Of a stretch of 42,478 bases of DNA, positions 1 to 7,494 are shown one piece after another. Every line of letters starts with the position of its first letter. Position 1 is the first letter of the stretch. A model generated the notes under the pieces. It was not told where the DNA came from, ran no database searches, and saw only the letters and a list, made by a program, of their open reading frames with translations. Source of the stretch: Jatrophihabitans sp. Lineage in GTDB: Bacteria > Actinomycetota > Actinomycetes > Mycobacteriales > Jatrophihabitantaceae. The position numbers and the translations under genes are program-made. The stretch spans positions 1-42,478 of the forward strand of contig JAICKR010000006.1 of assembly GCA_025927835.1 (NCBI GenBank), given 5' to 3'.

Positions 1-645
1 GAACTGCTGCAAGGCGCGATGCAGCATCGGACCACGCCACACGACCGCCGAGTTGCCCGGCGTGAACATGCCGATCGAGATCACCTTCACGTCGTGCGCG
101 ACCGGCGGCATGATCATCTGGTCTACCTGGGTCGGCTTGCCCGTGACGCCGAGCATGCGCGGCACCGAGAAGCCGTAGATGTCGGCGTCGACGACACCGA
201 CCGACAACCCCTTCGCGGCGAGCGCGGCGGCGAGGTTCACGGTGACCGACGACTTGCCGACGCCGCCCTTGCCAGAGGCCACCGCATACACCCGGGTGCG
301 TGAGCCCGGCTGCGCGAACGGGATCTCGTTCGCGGGCGCGTCGCCGCGCAGCTTGGTACGTAGCTCGCCGCGCTGCGCGTCGCTCATCACGCCGAGCCGC
401 ACGTCGACGGAGCTCACGCCGGGCACCTTCGACACGGCGGCGGTGACGTCGCGGGTCAGCTGTTCCTTCATCGGGCAGCCGGGGACGGTCAGCAGCACCG
501 CAACCGAGACCGCTCCGCCCGCGCCGATGACCACCGACTCGACCATGCCGAGTTCGGTGATGGGCTTGCGGATCTCCGGGTCGTCCACCGCCGCCAAAGC
601 TATGCGGACGTCGGACGCCAGGTCTGATTCAGCGGGCTGCGGCAC
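1..645 (-). CDS. mrp: Mrp/NBP35-type Fe-S cluster carrier ATPase (5' part, runs off the window)
   Basis: The protein is a P-loop ATPase that binds and transfers Fe-S clusters to apoproteins in the cytoplasm. The N-terminal part (about residues 8-85) is a MIP18/DUF59 domain with the PGCPMK motif. It is followed by the deviant Walker A motif GKGGVGKS near residue 115 and by DADIYG. About 215 codons are present and the C-terminal part, with the CxxC cluster ligands, lies outside the window. I chose GTG at 645 because a TACCAT -10 element ends 7 nt upstream and no Shine-Dalgarno sequence is seen, which fits a leaderless start. The gene diverges from the MarR gene with only 29 bp between the starts. 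The family call is firm. Confidence 0.93.
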   Translation of the reverse strand, partial: MPQPAESDLASDVRIALAAVDDPEIRKPITELGMVESVVIGAGGAVSVAVLLTVPGCPMKEQLTRDVTAAVSKVPGVSSVDVRLGVMSDAQRGELRTKLRGDAPANEIPFAQPGSRTRVYAVASGKGGVGKSSVTVNLAAALAAKGLSVGVVDADIYGFSVPRMLGVTGKPTQVDQMIMPPVAHDVKVISIGMFTPGNSAVVWRGPMLHRALQQF

Positions 646-674
646 GTCTTCGATGGTACGTAGAGTGGTGCGCC
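646..674. promoter_or_regulatory. Back-to-back divergent leaderless promoters of mrp and the MarR gene
   Basis: The 29-bp gap holds TACCAT (653-658, read on the minus strand, 7 nt before the mrp GTG) and TAGAGT (661-666, plus strand, 8 nt before the MarR GTG). The two -10 elements are 2 bp apart, so each -35 region must lie in the other gene's coding sequence. No good TTGACA-like -35 is visible for either. The two polymerase footprints would overlap, so competition or joint control is inferred. Confidence 0.5.
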
Positions 675-1157
675 GTGACGTCTGTGCCCCCGTCCGCGGA
701 GCCGCCCGTCACGAATCTCCGGCCATCTGACTGGCGCGTCGGCGTATGGCGCGAGTTCCTGCGCGCACACGCGAACACGATGCGCGTGCTCGAGCGCGAG
801 TTGCTGGCCGACACCGGCATGCCGCTCGGCTGGTACGACGTCCTGCTCACCCTCGCCGAGGCACCGCAGCGGCGGCTGCGGATGGCCGAGCTCGCCGACC
901 GCGTGCTGCTGTCCCGCTCCGGTCTCACCCGCCTCATCGACCGGCTGCAGGCCGAGGACCTCGTCCGCCGCGAGCCGTCGCCCGACGACGCCCGCGGCAC
1001 GTTCACCGTGCTGACCCAGCAGGGCATGGCCCGGGTGCGCGGCGCGGCGCCGGTGCATCTCGCCGGTATCCGCAAGCACTGGCTCGCGCACTTCAGTGAC
1101 GACGACCTGCGCCGGCTCGGCCTGCTGCTCGGCCGGCTCGTCCCGGACCCGGAGTGA
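675..1157 (+). CDS. MarR-family transcriptional regulator
   Basis: This 160-residue protein has the MarR layout. An N-terminal helical dimerisation arm is followed by a winged helix at about residues 65-115, with recognition helix SRSGLTRLIDRL and the wing motif PSPDDARGTFTVLT. A C-terminal helix completes the dimer. Members usually repress nearby genes and release DNA on binding small ligands. The start GTG has no Shine-Dalgarno sequence but lies 8 nt after TAGAGT. Its stop overlaps the azlC start by 4 nt (GTGA), so it is the first gene of a MarR-azlC-azlD operon and probably controls it. The ligand is unknown; branched-chain amino acids would be a guess from context. Confidence 0.9.
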   Translation: MTSVPPSAEPPVTNLRPSDWRVGVWREFLRAHANTMRVLERELLADTGMPLGWYDVLLTLAEAPQRRLRMAELADRVLLSRSGLTRLIDRLQAEDLVRREPSPDDARGTFTVLTQQGMARVRGAAPVHLAGIRKHWLAHFSDDDLRRLGLLLGRLVPDPE

Positions 1158-1819
1158 CGAGCCCGGACAGACGCGCGGTCGTGCGCAACTCCGTCGGCGT
1201 GGGCGTCGCCGTCGGCGCGTACGGGTTCGCGTTCGGCGCCGCATCGGTGGCCGCCGGCCTGTCGGTGCTGCAGACCTGCCTGCTCTCCCTGCTCACCTTC
1301 ACCGGCGGCACGCAGTTCGCGGTGGTCGGCGTGGTGGCGGGCGGCGGCACGATCGCCGCGGCACTGGCCAGCGGGCTGCTGCTCGGCTCGCGCAACACGC
1401 TCTACGCGATGCGCCTCGCGCCGTTGTTGCGCGTGCGCGGCGTGCGCCGGCTGCTCGCCGCGCACGGCACGATCGACGAGTCGACCGCGATGGCGATCGC
1501 GCAGCCGGAACCCGACCTCTCGCGAGTGGCGTTCTGGTGGACGTTCGGCGGCGTCTTCACGTTCTGGAACCTGTCGACGCTGCTCGGCGCACTCGCCGGC
1601 TCGGTCATCGACCCGGCGACGGTCGGTCTCGACGCGGTCGTGCCGGCCGCATTCCTCGCGCTGCTCGCACCGCGGCTGCGCGCGGGTGCGGTCGAGAAGC
1701 GCATCGCGCTCACCGGCGTGGTGATCGCCGGCGTGCTGATCCCGTTCACGCCGCCCGGTGTGCCGGTGCTCGCCGCGTGCGCGGCGCTGCTGCTCGCAGC
1801 GCAGGTGCCGGCGCCGTGA
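1154..1819 (+). CDS. azlC: AzlC-family branched-chain amino acid exporter, large subunit
   Basis: The product is a 221-residue integral membrane protein of the AzlC family (PF03591), the large subunit of a two-part exporter linked to branched-chain amino acid efflux and azaleucine resistance in Bacillus. The family signature around FTGGTQFAVVG (residues about 50-60) and the stretch LLLGSRNTLYAMRLAP are present, along with five to six hydrophobic segments. It starts with GTG inside the MarR stop and ends overlapping azlD by 4 nt, so the three genes are translationally coupled. The substrate cannot be read from the sequence. Confidence 0.9.
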   Translation: MTSPDRRAVVRNSVGVGVAVGAYGFAFGAASVAAGLSVLQTCLLSLLTFTGGTQFAVVGVVAGGGTIAAALASGLLLGSRNTLYAMRLAPLLRVRGVRRLLAAHGTIDESTAMAIAQPEPDLSRVAFWWTFGGVFTFWNLSTLLGALAGSVIDPATVGLDAVVPAAFLALLAPRLRAGAVEKRIALTGVVIAGVLIPFTPPGVPVLAACAALLLAAQVPAP

Positions 1820-2121
1820 ACCTCTGGATCCTCGTCGTGGCGACGATCGCGGGCTGCTACGCGTTCAAGCTGACCGGCTACCTCGTCCCGGCTCGTGTTC
1901 TCGACCAGCCGCGCATCCGGCGCATCGTCGAACTGCTGCCCGTCGCATTGCTCGCCGCACTCGTCGTCGTCGAGGCGATCGCGGACGGCCGGCACATCAC
2001 GCTGGACTGGCCGCGGCTGACCGGCTTCGCGGTGGGTGCGCTCGCGGTCTGGCGGCGCGCGCCGTTCCTCGTGATCGTCGTGCTGGCCGCGGTGACCGCG
2101 GCGCTGCTTCGGCTGGGGTGA
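1816..2121 (+). CDS. azlD: AzlD-family branched-chain amino acid exporter, small subunit
   Basis: This 101-residue protein has three hydrophobic segments (about residues 2-20, 38-58 and 75-100). It carries the AzlD features of an N-terminal helix ending in KLTGYLVP and a central ELLPVALLAALVVVEA helix. It pairs with the AzlC protein encoded just upstream, whose stop codon overlaps its GTG start by 4 nt. It lies 3 bp from the convergent greA stop codon, leaving no space for a separate terminator. Confidence 0.88.
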   Translation: MNLWILVVATIAGCYAFKLTGYLVPARVLDQPRIRRIVELLPVALLAALVVVEAIADGRHITLDWPRLTGFAVGALAVWRRAPFLVIVVLAAVTAALLRLG

Positions 2122-2124
2122 CGA

Positions 2125-2619
2125 TCAGCCGGCGAACGGGCGCGCGCTCACGAGCGTGACCTTGATGCTCTTCCCGGTCGGCGTCTCGTATGCGACCGTG
2201 CTGCCCTCCGTCGCGTTGGTGAGCGCCTTGCCGAGCGGGGACGCGGCCGAGTAGACCTCGACACCGGCCGTCTCGGCCTCCTCACGCGACCCGATGAGGA
2301 ACGTCTCGTCCTCGTCGTCACCGGCGAAGCGGACGGTGACGAGCATGCCCGGGCCCGCGACCCCGGCCTGCACCGGCGCCTCGCCGACCTTCGCCTCGCG
2401 CAACAGCGCCTGCAGCTGGGCGATGCGGCCCTCCTGCTTGCCCTGCTCCTCGCGCGCGGCCTGGTAGCCACCGTTCTCGCGCAGATCGCCTTCCTCACGG
2501 CGCGCGTTGATCTCGCGCGCAAGCTCGGGACGGTGGGCGATCAGGGCCTCGAGCTCGTTCGAGAGGCGGTCATAGGCATCCTGCGTGAGCCAGGTGACGG
2601 GGGCGTCGGACGCGGACAC
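2125..2619 (-). CDS. greA: Transcription elongation factor GreA
   Basis: GreA enters the secondary channel of RNA polymerase and stimulates cleavage of the backtracked transcript. The 164-residue protein shows the N-terminal coiled coil (about residues 8-80) with the acidic tip [12 protein letters not shown], whose Asp and Glu coordinate catalytic Mg. The C-terminal FKBP-like domain ends near SPLGKAL and [20 protein letters not shown]. The reading frame stays open far upstream, but GTG at 2619 is preceded by GGAGA about 9 nt upstream and gives the usual family length. A -10 element sits at 2662-2667. Gene order greA then mca matches the M. tuberculosis region. Confidence 0.95.
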   Translation of the reverse strand: MSASDAPVTWLTQDAYDRLSNELEALIAHRPELAREINARREEGDLRENGGYQAAREEQGKQEGRIAQLQALLREAKVGEAPVQAGVAGPGMLVTVRFAGDDEDETFLIGSREEAETAGVEVYSAASPLGKALTNATEGSTVAYETPTGKSIKVTLVSARPFAG

Positions 2620-2661
2620 AGGCGATCTCCAGAACGGTGCGGACAAAAGGACGAAGCGTCG

Positions 2662-2667
2662 AACGTA
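2662..2667 (-). promoter_or_regulatory. Putative -10 element of greA
   Basis: TACGTT on the minus strand fits TANNNT and would place transcription start near 2655, giving a leader of about 36 nt that carries the GGAGA ribosome site. No clear -35 element was found. A second TACGTT lies on the plus strand at 2731-2736, 6 nt before the GTG of the decayed lipoprotein gene. The rest of 2620-2742 shows nothing else recognisable. Confidence 0.35.
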
Positions 2668-2742
2668 ACACCGACTCCGCGCGCCCCGCCAAATCAACGG
2701 ATGCCGGAGCGCGCCTCGAACGCGCTGGCCTACGTTACGGGT

Positions 2743-3327
2743 GTGCCGGGATCGACGTTTCTGCGCTGCGTCGCGCTCGCGGCGGTTCTGTTGTCCGGCT
2801 GCACGGCATCGACGCGCCCGAAGGCCCACACCGATGCCACTACCGGGGCCCGCTCCACGACGGCGACGCACGCCGCGCGCTGGCCCTGCCTGGCCGGCTT
2901 CGCGCCGACCGAGACACGTACTCCCGACGGGATCCCCTGCCTGCGCTGCGGCAGGCCGGCCTCACGGTCGTGCTTTACGACTACGTCGCCGAGCCGGTCG
3001 GCGACCTGACGTCGGTCGCTCGGGCGACGTGCTCTTCGTCACTGCGGCGTGGTCGCCCTGTCCAACGATGTCACCGACACCGGCGCCGATGACCGCGCCG
3101 ACGCGCGCCGGCTGCACGTCCCTGCACTGTTCGCGGCAGCGGTCGACGACTCCATCGCGCCCGCGGCCACCGTCCGATCGGTGTACGAGCTGGTGCGTTC
3201 CGGTCCGAAACGGTTGATCGTGCTGCCGGGCAGCGCGCACGGCTGGCAGCTGCTGCAGGATCCCGACGGCGCCTTCACGCCACTCGCCGGCGCGGTCGCG
3301 GAATGGGTGACCGGGGATTTGAGCTGA
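2743..3327 (+). pseudogene. Decayed alpha/beta-hydrolase lipoprotein
   Basis: The frame starting at GTG 2743 gives a lipoprotein signal with lipobox AVLLSGC, then hits TGA at 3007-3009. A hydrolase-like piece ([16 protein letters not shown], about 2937-2985) lies in a different frame. The first frame then resumes a convincing C-terminal half from about 3040: GVVALSND, VPALFAAAVDDSIAPA and KRLIVLPGSAHGWQLL, the last carrying the expected Asp and His regions. The GxSxG nucleophile elbow that should lie between is absent in all frames, so sequence is probably deleted as well as frameshifted. An intact relative would be about 240-260 residues; this span holds fewer than 200 codons. A -10 TACGTT is still present upstream. 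Sequencing error could explain the frameshift but not the missing elbow. Confidence 0.6.
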
Positions 3328-3359
3328 ACCTGGGTATGGCCGTCAGGAAGAATGGGCAC

Positions 3360-4262
3360 GTGGTTCGCGAAGAGGTTCCGGAACAGCTGCGGCTGATGGC
3401 CGTGCACGCTCACCCCGACGATGAGTCGAGTAAGGGTGCGGCGACGATGGCCCGCTACGTCGACGAGGGTGTCGACGTGCTCGTGGTCACCTGCACCGGC
3501 GGGGAGCGCGGCAGCATCCTGAACCCGGCACTGCAGCACCGCAAGGACATCGAGGACAACATCAGCGAGATCCGGCGCGCCGAGATGGAACGTGCCCGGG
3601 CCATCCTCGGCGTGCGCCAGCATTGGCTCGGCTTCGTCGACTCCGGCCTGCCCGAGGGTGACCCGCTACCGCCGCTGCCCGAAGGATGCTTCGCGCTCGT
3701 CCCGATCGACGAGGCGGTCGAGCGCCTGGTCCGCGAGATCCGCGAGCAGCGACCGCAGGTGATCACGACCTACGACGAGTACGGCGGCTACCCGCACCCC
3801 GACCACATTCGTACCCACGAGATCAGCGTGGCCGCGTTCGACGCGGCGGCCGACCCGGACAAGTTCCCGGACGCCGGCGACCCGTGGCAGCCGCTCAAGC
3901 TCTACTACGACGTCGGCTTCTCCCTCGACCGGGCCACGGCGCTGCATGCGGTGATGCTGGAGAAGGGACTCGAGTCGCCGTACGAGGAGTGGTTCAAGAA
4001 CCGGTCCGACTTCTTCGGCAAGCGTCGCCCGCCGAAGCTCACCACCCGGGTGCCGGTGTCGCCCTGGTTCGAGCGACGCGACGCGGCACTGCTCGCGCAC
4101 GCGACGCAGGTCGACCCGGAAGGCTGGTTCTTCAAGGTCCCGCTCGATCTGCAGCACGAGGCGTGGCCCACCGAGGATTTCGAGCTCGCGCGCTCGCTGG
4201 TCGACTCCAGCATTCCGGAGGACGATCTGTTCGCGGGGGTTCGAGACCGCGTGGAGGCGTGA
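3360..4262 (+). CDS. mca: Mycothiol S-conjugate amidase
   Basis: Mca hydrolyses mycothiol S-conjugates to glucosaminyl-inositol and a mercapturic acid that is exported; it is a zinc enzyme of the GlcNAc-PI deacetylase (PIG-L/LmbE) superfamily. Zinc-site motifs are visible: HAHPDDES near residues 16-23 and HPDHI after TTYDEYGGYP. The TGGERG segment and the C-terminal WFFKVPLDLQ, WPTEDFELARS are typical of Mca rather than of MshB. GTG at 3360 (300 residues) has AGGAAG upstream; ATG 3336 and an upstream GTG at 3303 are possible but lengthen an unconserved N-terminus. Its stop overlaps the next start (TGATG). It marks the organism as a mycothiol producer. Confidence 0.95.
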   Translation: MVREEVPEQLRLMAVHAHPDDESSKGAATMARYVDEGVDVLVVTCTGGERGSILNPALQHRKDIEDNISEIRRAEMERARAILGVRQHWLGFVDSGLPEGDPLPPLPEGCFALVPIDEAVERLVREIREQRPQVITTYDEYGGYPHPDHIRTHEISVAAFDAAADPDKFPDAGDPWQPLKLYYDVGFSLDRATALHAVMLEKGLESPYEEWFKNRSDFFGKRRPPKLTTRVPVSPWFERRDAALLAHATQVDPEGWFFKVPLDLQHEAWPTEDFELARSLVDSSIPEDDLFAGVRDRVEA

Positions 4263-4543
4263 TGCTGCCCGAGATCCTGGCGAGGAGCGGGGAGGCCGCG
4301 AAGTCGGGCCCGATCGGGCTCGCCGTCATCCTGATCCTCTGCATCCTGTGCTACTTCCTGTTCAAGTCGATGTCGAAGCACCTGCGCACCGTCCGGGAGA
4401 ACTACCCGGCCGACAAGGACGCCGCCACCGCCGACCGGATCGAGCCGGAGGCCGGCGCGCAGCGGGCGGACAGCGTCGTGCTCGACAAGCCCGCGGCGAG
4501 CGAGGCGGAGCCGAAGGACGAGCCGCCGCCCGCTCAGCCGTAG
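4262..4543 (+). CDS. Small single-pass membrane protein coupled to mca
   Basis: This 93-residue protein has one transmembrane segment (about residues 17-36, GLAVILILCILCYFLFKSM). A basic stretch follows, then an acidic, Pro/Ala/Glu-rich cytoplasmic tail. The ATG shares its A with the mca stop codon, so translation is coupled. A short membrane protein in this position after mca is also found in mycobacteria (Rv1083 position, from memory), so a functional link to mycothiol conjugate handling is likely but undefined. The last 10 bp overlap the convergent WYL regulator gene. Confidence 0.8.
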   Translation: MLPEILARSGEAAKSGPIGLAVILILCILCYFLFKSMSKHLRTVRENYPADKDAATADRIEPEAGAQRADSVVLDKPAASEAEPKDEPPPAQP

Positions 4544-5511
4544 CGGGCGGCCAGCGCCCGCGCCGACTCGGCGATCAGCTCGCGCAGCTCCACCGGCTCG
4601 AGCACGTCCACATGCTCGCCGAGCTGCAGCAACGCGTGGTGCCCGTGGCGCACCGACTCGATCGGCACCTGCGTCGTCGCCCAGCCGTCCGCGTCCGGCT
4701 CGGACAGCTGGGCACGCGCCCGGCGCGCGGCGACAGGGCCGACGAGGAAGAGCAGTTCGCGGCCGGCGGGGGAGAGCCGCACCGACGCCGACTCGCGATA
4801 CACGCGCCGCTCGTAGCCGCGCTGGTAGTCGGCCCAGAAGGCCTCGAGGTCGAAGTCGCCGGGCCGCGCGAAGTCCTCGTCGCGCACCGCGGCCGTGTGC
4901 ACACGGGACACGCGGTAGGTGCGCGGCCCGCGCCCGTCGTCCGGATGCGGCTGCGCCACGAAGTACCACGTGCCGGCCTTGAGCACGAGCCCGAGCGGGT
5001 CGAGCAGCCGCTGGCCGACCTCGCGGTTGGCGCGCTCGTAGCGCACGTCGAGTCGGCGCTGGCTCCAGACGGCCTCGGCGACGGCGACCAGGTTCGGCGG
5101 CGGGTCGGCGTCGCCGAGCCAGCCCGGCGCGTCGAGGAAGAACCGGTCGCGGATGCGCGCGGCCCGCTGGCGCAGTTCCGGCGGCAGCGCGGCGAGCAGT
5201 TTGAGCTGGGTCGCGGCGAGCACGCTGCCCAGCCCGAGATCGGCCGCGGCTCCGGGCAGCCCGGCGAGGAACAGCGCGTCCGCCTCGTCCTCGGTCATGC
5301 CGGTGAGCCGGGTGCGGTAGCCGTCGAGCAGCCGGATGCCGCCGTGGCGGCCGCGCGTCGCGTACACCGGCACACCGGCCGCGCTGAGCGCATCGATGTC
5401 GCGATAGATCGTGCGCAGCGAGACCTCGAGCTCGGTGGCGAGCTCCTGGGCGCTGGCCTGGCCGCGCACGCTGAGGGTGAGCAGGATCGACAGCAGCCGA
5501 CTGGCGCGCAT
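4534..5511 (-). CDS. YafY-type HTH-WYL transcriptional regulator
   Basis: The 325-residue protein begins with an HTH_11 winged helix (about residues 1-60; ASAQELATELEVSLRTIYRDIDAL). Next comes a GGIRLLDGYRTRLTGMT segment, a WYL domain at about 140-230 (LLDPLGLVLKAGTWYFVAQ) and a WCX C-terminal extension. WYL regulators often sense small ligands or single-stranded nucleic acid and commonly control a divergent VOC gene. That matches here, as the VOC gene starts 64 bp away. ATG 5511 lies 7 nt after GACAAT with no Shine-Dalgarno sequence. The open frame continues upstream but without family similarity. Confidence 0.9.
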   Translation of the reverse strand: MRASRLLSILLTLSVRGQASAQELATELEVSLRTIYRDIDALSAAGVPVYATRGRHGGIRLLDGYRTRLTGMTEDEADALFLAGLPGAAADLGLGSVLAATQLKLLAALPPELRQRAARIRDRFFLDAPGWLGDADPPPNLVAVAEAVWSQRRLDVRYERANREVGQRLLDPLGLVLKAGTWYFVAQPHPDDGRGPRTYRVSRVHTAAVRDEDFARPGDFDLEAFWADYQRGYERRVYRESASVRLSPAGRELLFLVGPVAARRARAQLSEPDADGWATTQVPIESVRHGHHALLQLGEHVDVLEPVELRELIAESARALAARYG

Positions 5512-5574
5512 GCTTTCGATTGTCGCGCAAAAGTTGACGGATCCTGTCAGGTTTTGCCGGGAAGGATGGGGCAC
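5512..5574. promoter_or_regulatory. Divergent control region of the WYL regulator and VOC gene
   Basis: The 63-bp gap holds GACAAT (5519-5524, minus strand) as the likely -10 of the regulator and TTGACG (5534-5539, plus strand) as a possible -35 for the VOC gene. An imperfect dyad around GGATCC (TTGAC on the left, TGTCAG on the right, about 5534-5550) could be the regulator's operator. AGGA at about 5562 is the ribosome site of the VOC gene. The assignments are tentative. Confidence 0.3.
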
Positions 5575-5940
5575 ATGGCTATCGGCAAACTGTGGTCGAT
5601 CACGTTGGACTGCGCGGACGCGAAGAAGCTCGCCGAGTTCTGGCGCGCGGCGCTCGACGGCAAGATCGCGTACGAGTCGGACAACTTCTCGGGCGTGGAG
5701 ACACCCGACGGCATGTGGATCGGGGCGTACCGCATCGACGGCTACGAACCGCCCGCGTGGCCGGACGGCTCGCCGCCCAAGCAGTTCCACCTCGACTTCA
5801 CCGTCGACGACCTGGACGTGGCCGAGGCGCGCGCCCTCGAACTGGGCGCGACGAAGGCCGAGCACCAGCCCGAGCCGGATCGCTGGCGGGTGCTGCTCGA
5901 CCCGGCCGGGCATCCCTTCTGCGTGACGAACATGAGCTGA
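5575..5940 (+). CDS. VOC-family (glyoxalase-like) protein
   Basis: The 121-residue protein has the two beta-alpha-beta-beta-beta modules of the vicinal oxygen chelate fold. One begins at WSITLDCADAKKLAEFW, the second at FHLDFTVDDLDVAEARALELGA, and it ends with LLDPAGHPFCVTN. Such actinobacterial single-domain proteins are annotated as glyoxalase-like, but their substrates are unknown. ATG 5575 is preceded by AGGA; another in-frame ATG (5566) would add three residues. Its stop overlaps the start of the next gene (TGATG), so the two are coupled, and the divergent WYL regulator probably controls both. Confidence 0.85.
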   Translation: MAIGKLWSITLDCADAKKLAEFWRAALDGKIAYESDNFSGVETPDGMWIGAYRIDGYEPPAWPDGSPPKQFHLDFTVDDLDVAEARALELGATKAEHQPEPDRWRVLLDPAGHPFCVTNMS

Positions 5941-7064
5941 TGGACGTCACCCGCGAACAGGTGATCGCCTACCGCATCGCGGCGCAGGGCCTGCATCGCC
6001 AGGCGAAGTCGGTGGGCGAGCTCGACGTGCTCGACATCGGGGTGCAGGAGGCCATGGGCCATCCCGCGGCGCTCGCGTTCGCCGCCCGGCTGCCGAAGTC
6101 GGTGTCGGTCGCCCCGGCCGACGTCGCGATCGGCCCCGGGCACCGGCTTGCCCTGGCGTGGACGCTGCGCGGCGCGCCGCACGTGCACCGGCGCCGCGAT
6201 CTCGACGCGTTGGCTGGTGCGCTCTGGCCGCTGTCCGAGGCGGACGCGGCCGGCCGGCTCAACGAGACCGGCCCGTCGGTGCAGCGAGCCGGCATCCCCG
6301 CGCTCGAGCAGTTCCAGCTCGCGATCGATGCGATGCGCGCGGTCGTGTCCTCGGCCACCGCGAAGGGAGCGGCGAGCACAGCGGTCACCAAGCGGGTCCC
6401 CGCGCCGATGCGGCGCGACTGTCGCGCATGCAAGACCCGGCACATCTCCGACTCGGCGATGCGCACGGCCGCGCCGGCCGCGGGTCTCGAGCTCGAGCCG
6501 GGCACCGCACCGCCGGTGCTCGTGCCGCGGGCCAAGGCGAAGCTGCCGGCAGGCGTGGACCCGAAGGCGATCGCCGAACTCGCCCGCGGCTACCTGACCT
6601 ACCTCGGACCGGCCGATGTCGGCGAGTTCGCCGGCTACCTCGAGGCGCGGCGGGCCGACGTCGTGCCGCTCTGGCCGGACGACCTCGCCGAGGTGTCGGT
6701 CGACGGGCGGCGCGCGTGGCTGCCCGCGTCGCAGCTCGCCGCGCTGCGCCGCGCCCCGGCACCTGACCTCGTGCGGCTGCTCGGCGCGTTCGACCCGTAC
6801 CTGCAGGCGCGCGACCGATCCCTCATCGTCCCGGACAAGGCGGTGCACAAGACGCTGTGGCCGGTGCTCGGCCGCCCCGGCGCCGTCCTCGTCGACGGCG
6901 AGATCGCCGGCACGTGGCGCACCAAGGCCGCGAAGACGCTCACCATCACCGTCGAGGCGTTCGGCCCGCTACCGCCCAAGGTGTGGCAGCAGCTCGACGC
7001 CGAGGCCGAGCGCGTCGCCGAGCTCCGCGGCGCCGCGGATGTGCGGGTCGTGCACTCCGACTGA
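5940..7064 (+). CDS. Winged-helix DNA-binding (HTH_42/AlkZ-like) protein
   Basis: The 374-residue protein belongs to the HTH_42 family (PF06224), which includes the DNA glycosylases AlkZ and YcaQ. N-terminal RIAAQGLHRQ and LDVLDIGVQEAMGHPAALAFAARLP correspond to the region that carries the catalytic QxQ/QxD motif in characterised members. Here the motif reads QEA, so glycosylase activity is uncertain. C-terminal LLGAFDPYLQARDRSLIVPD and GTWRTK match the family's shared end. It overlaps the VOC gene by 1 nt and converges on the YCII gene 9 bp away. A role in DNA repair or resistance is inferred only from family. Confidence 0.82.
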   Translation: MDVTREQVIAYRIAAQGLHRQAKSVGELDVLDIGVQEAMGHPAALAFAARLPKSVSVAPADVAIGPGHRLALAWTLRGAPHVHRRRDLDALAGALWPLSEADAAGRLNETGPSVQRAGIPALEQFQLAIDAMRAVVSSATAKGAASTAVTKRVPAPMRRDCRACKTRHISDSAMRTAAPAAGLELEPGTAPPVLVPRAKAKLPAGVDPKAIAELARGYLTYLGPADVGEFAGYLEARRADVVPLWPDDLAEVSVDGRRAWLPASQLAALRRAPAPDLVRLLGAFDPYLQARDRSLIVPDKAVHKTLWPVLGRPGAVLVDGEIAGTWRTKAAKTLTITVEAFGPLPPKVWQQLDAEAERVAELRGAADVRVVHSD

Positions 7065-7073
7065 CCGCGCCGG

Positions 7074-7430
7074 TCAGCCCCGCCGAAGCAGCGGGACGAT
7101 CTGCACGCCGCTGTGATCCTGGACGGCTTCGGCGAGGTTGCGCGCGTACGACACGACCTCGTCACGGTCGGCGGCCTCCACCAGGTAGAAGCCGCCGACG
7201 ACCTCCTTGCTCTCGACGAACGGCCCGTCGCTCACCATCGGCCGGCCGTCGGCGCCGCGGCGCAGCGTCACCGCGGACGTGCTCGGCTCCAGTTCACCCA
7301 CCGCGTGGACGGCCGCGCCCGCCATTTCCTGGAACGCCCGGTGACCCTCGTGGATCTGCTGCTCCTCGTCCGGCGACATCGCGTTCCACCGCTGCTCGTC
7401 GCCGTAGATCAGGATCAAGTAGCTCGGCAT
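7074..7430 (-). CDS. YCII-related domain protein (DGPF type)
   Basis: The 118-residue protein is a single YCII domain: N-terminal MPSYLILIYGDEQRW, central VSDGPFVESKEVVGGFYLVEAADRDEV with the DGPF signature, and a C-terminal VQIVPL strand. These small alpha-beta barrel proteins often sit beside ECF sigma factors in actinobacteria and are poorly characterised. No sigma factor gene is present here. AAGGGTG lies just upstream of the ATG. It could be co-transcribed only with genes outside its strand block, so it appears to be a single-gene unit. Confidence 0.85.
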   Translation of the reverse strand: MPSYLILIYGDEQRWNAMSPDEEQQIHEGHRAFQEMAGAAVHAVGELEPSTSAVTLRRGADGRPMVSDGPFVESKEVVGGFYLVEAADRDEVVSYARNLAEAVQDHSGVQIVPLLRRG

Positions 7431-7494
7431 GCGGACACCCTTTCAGCTCGTTCGACTTGTCAGACCGACGAACGAGCCGGCGCCAGATCGACGA

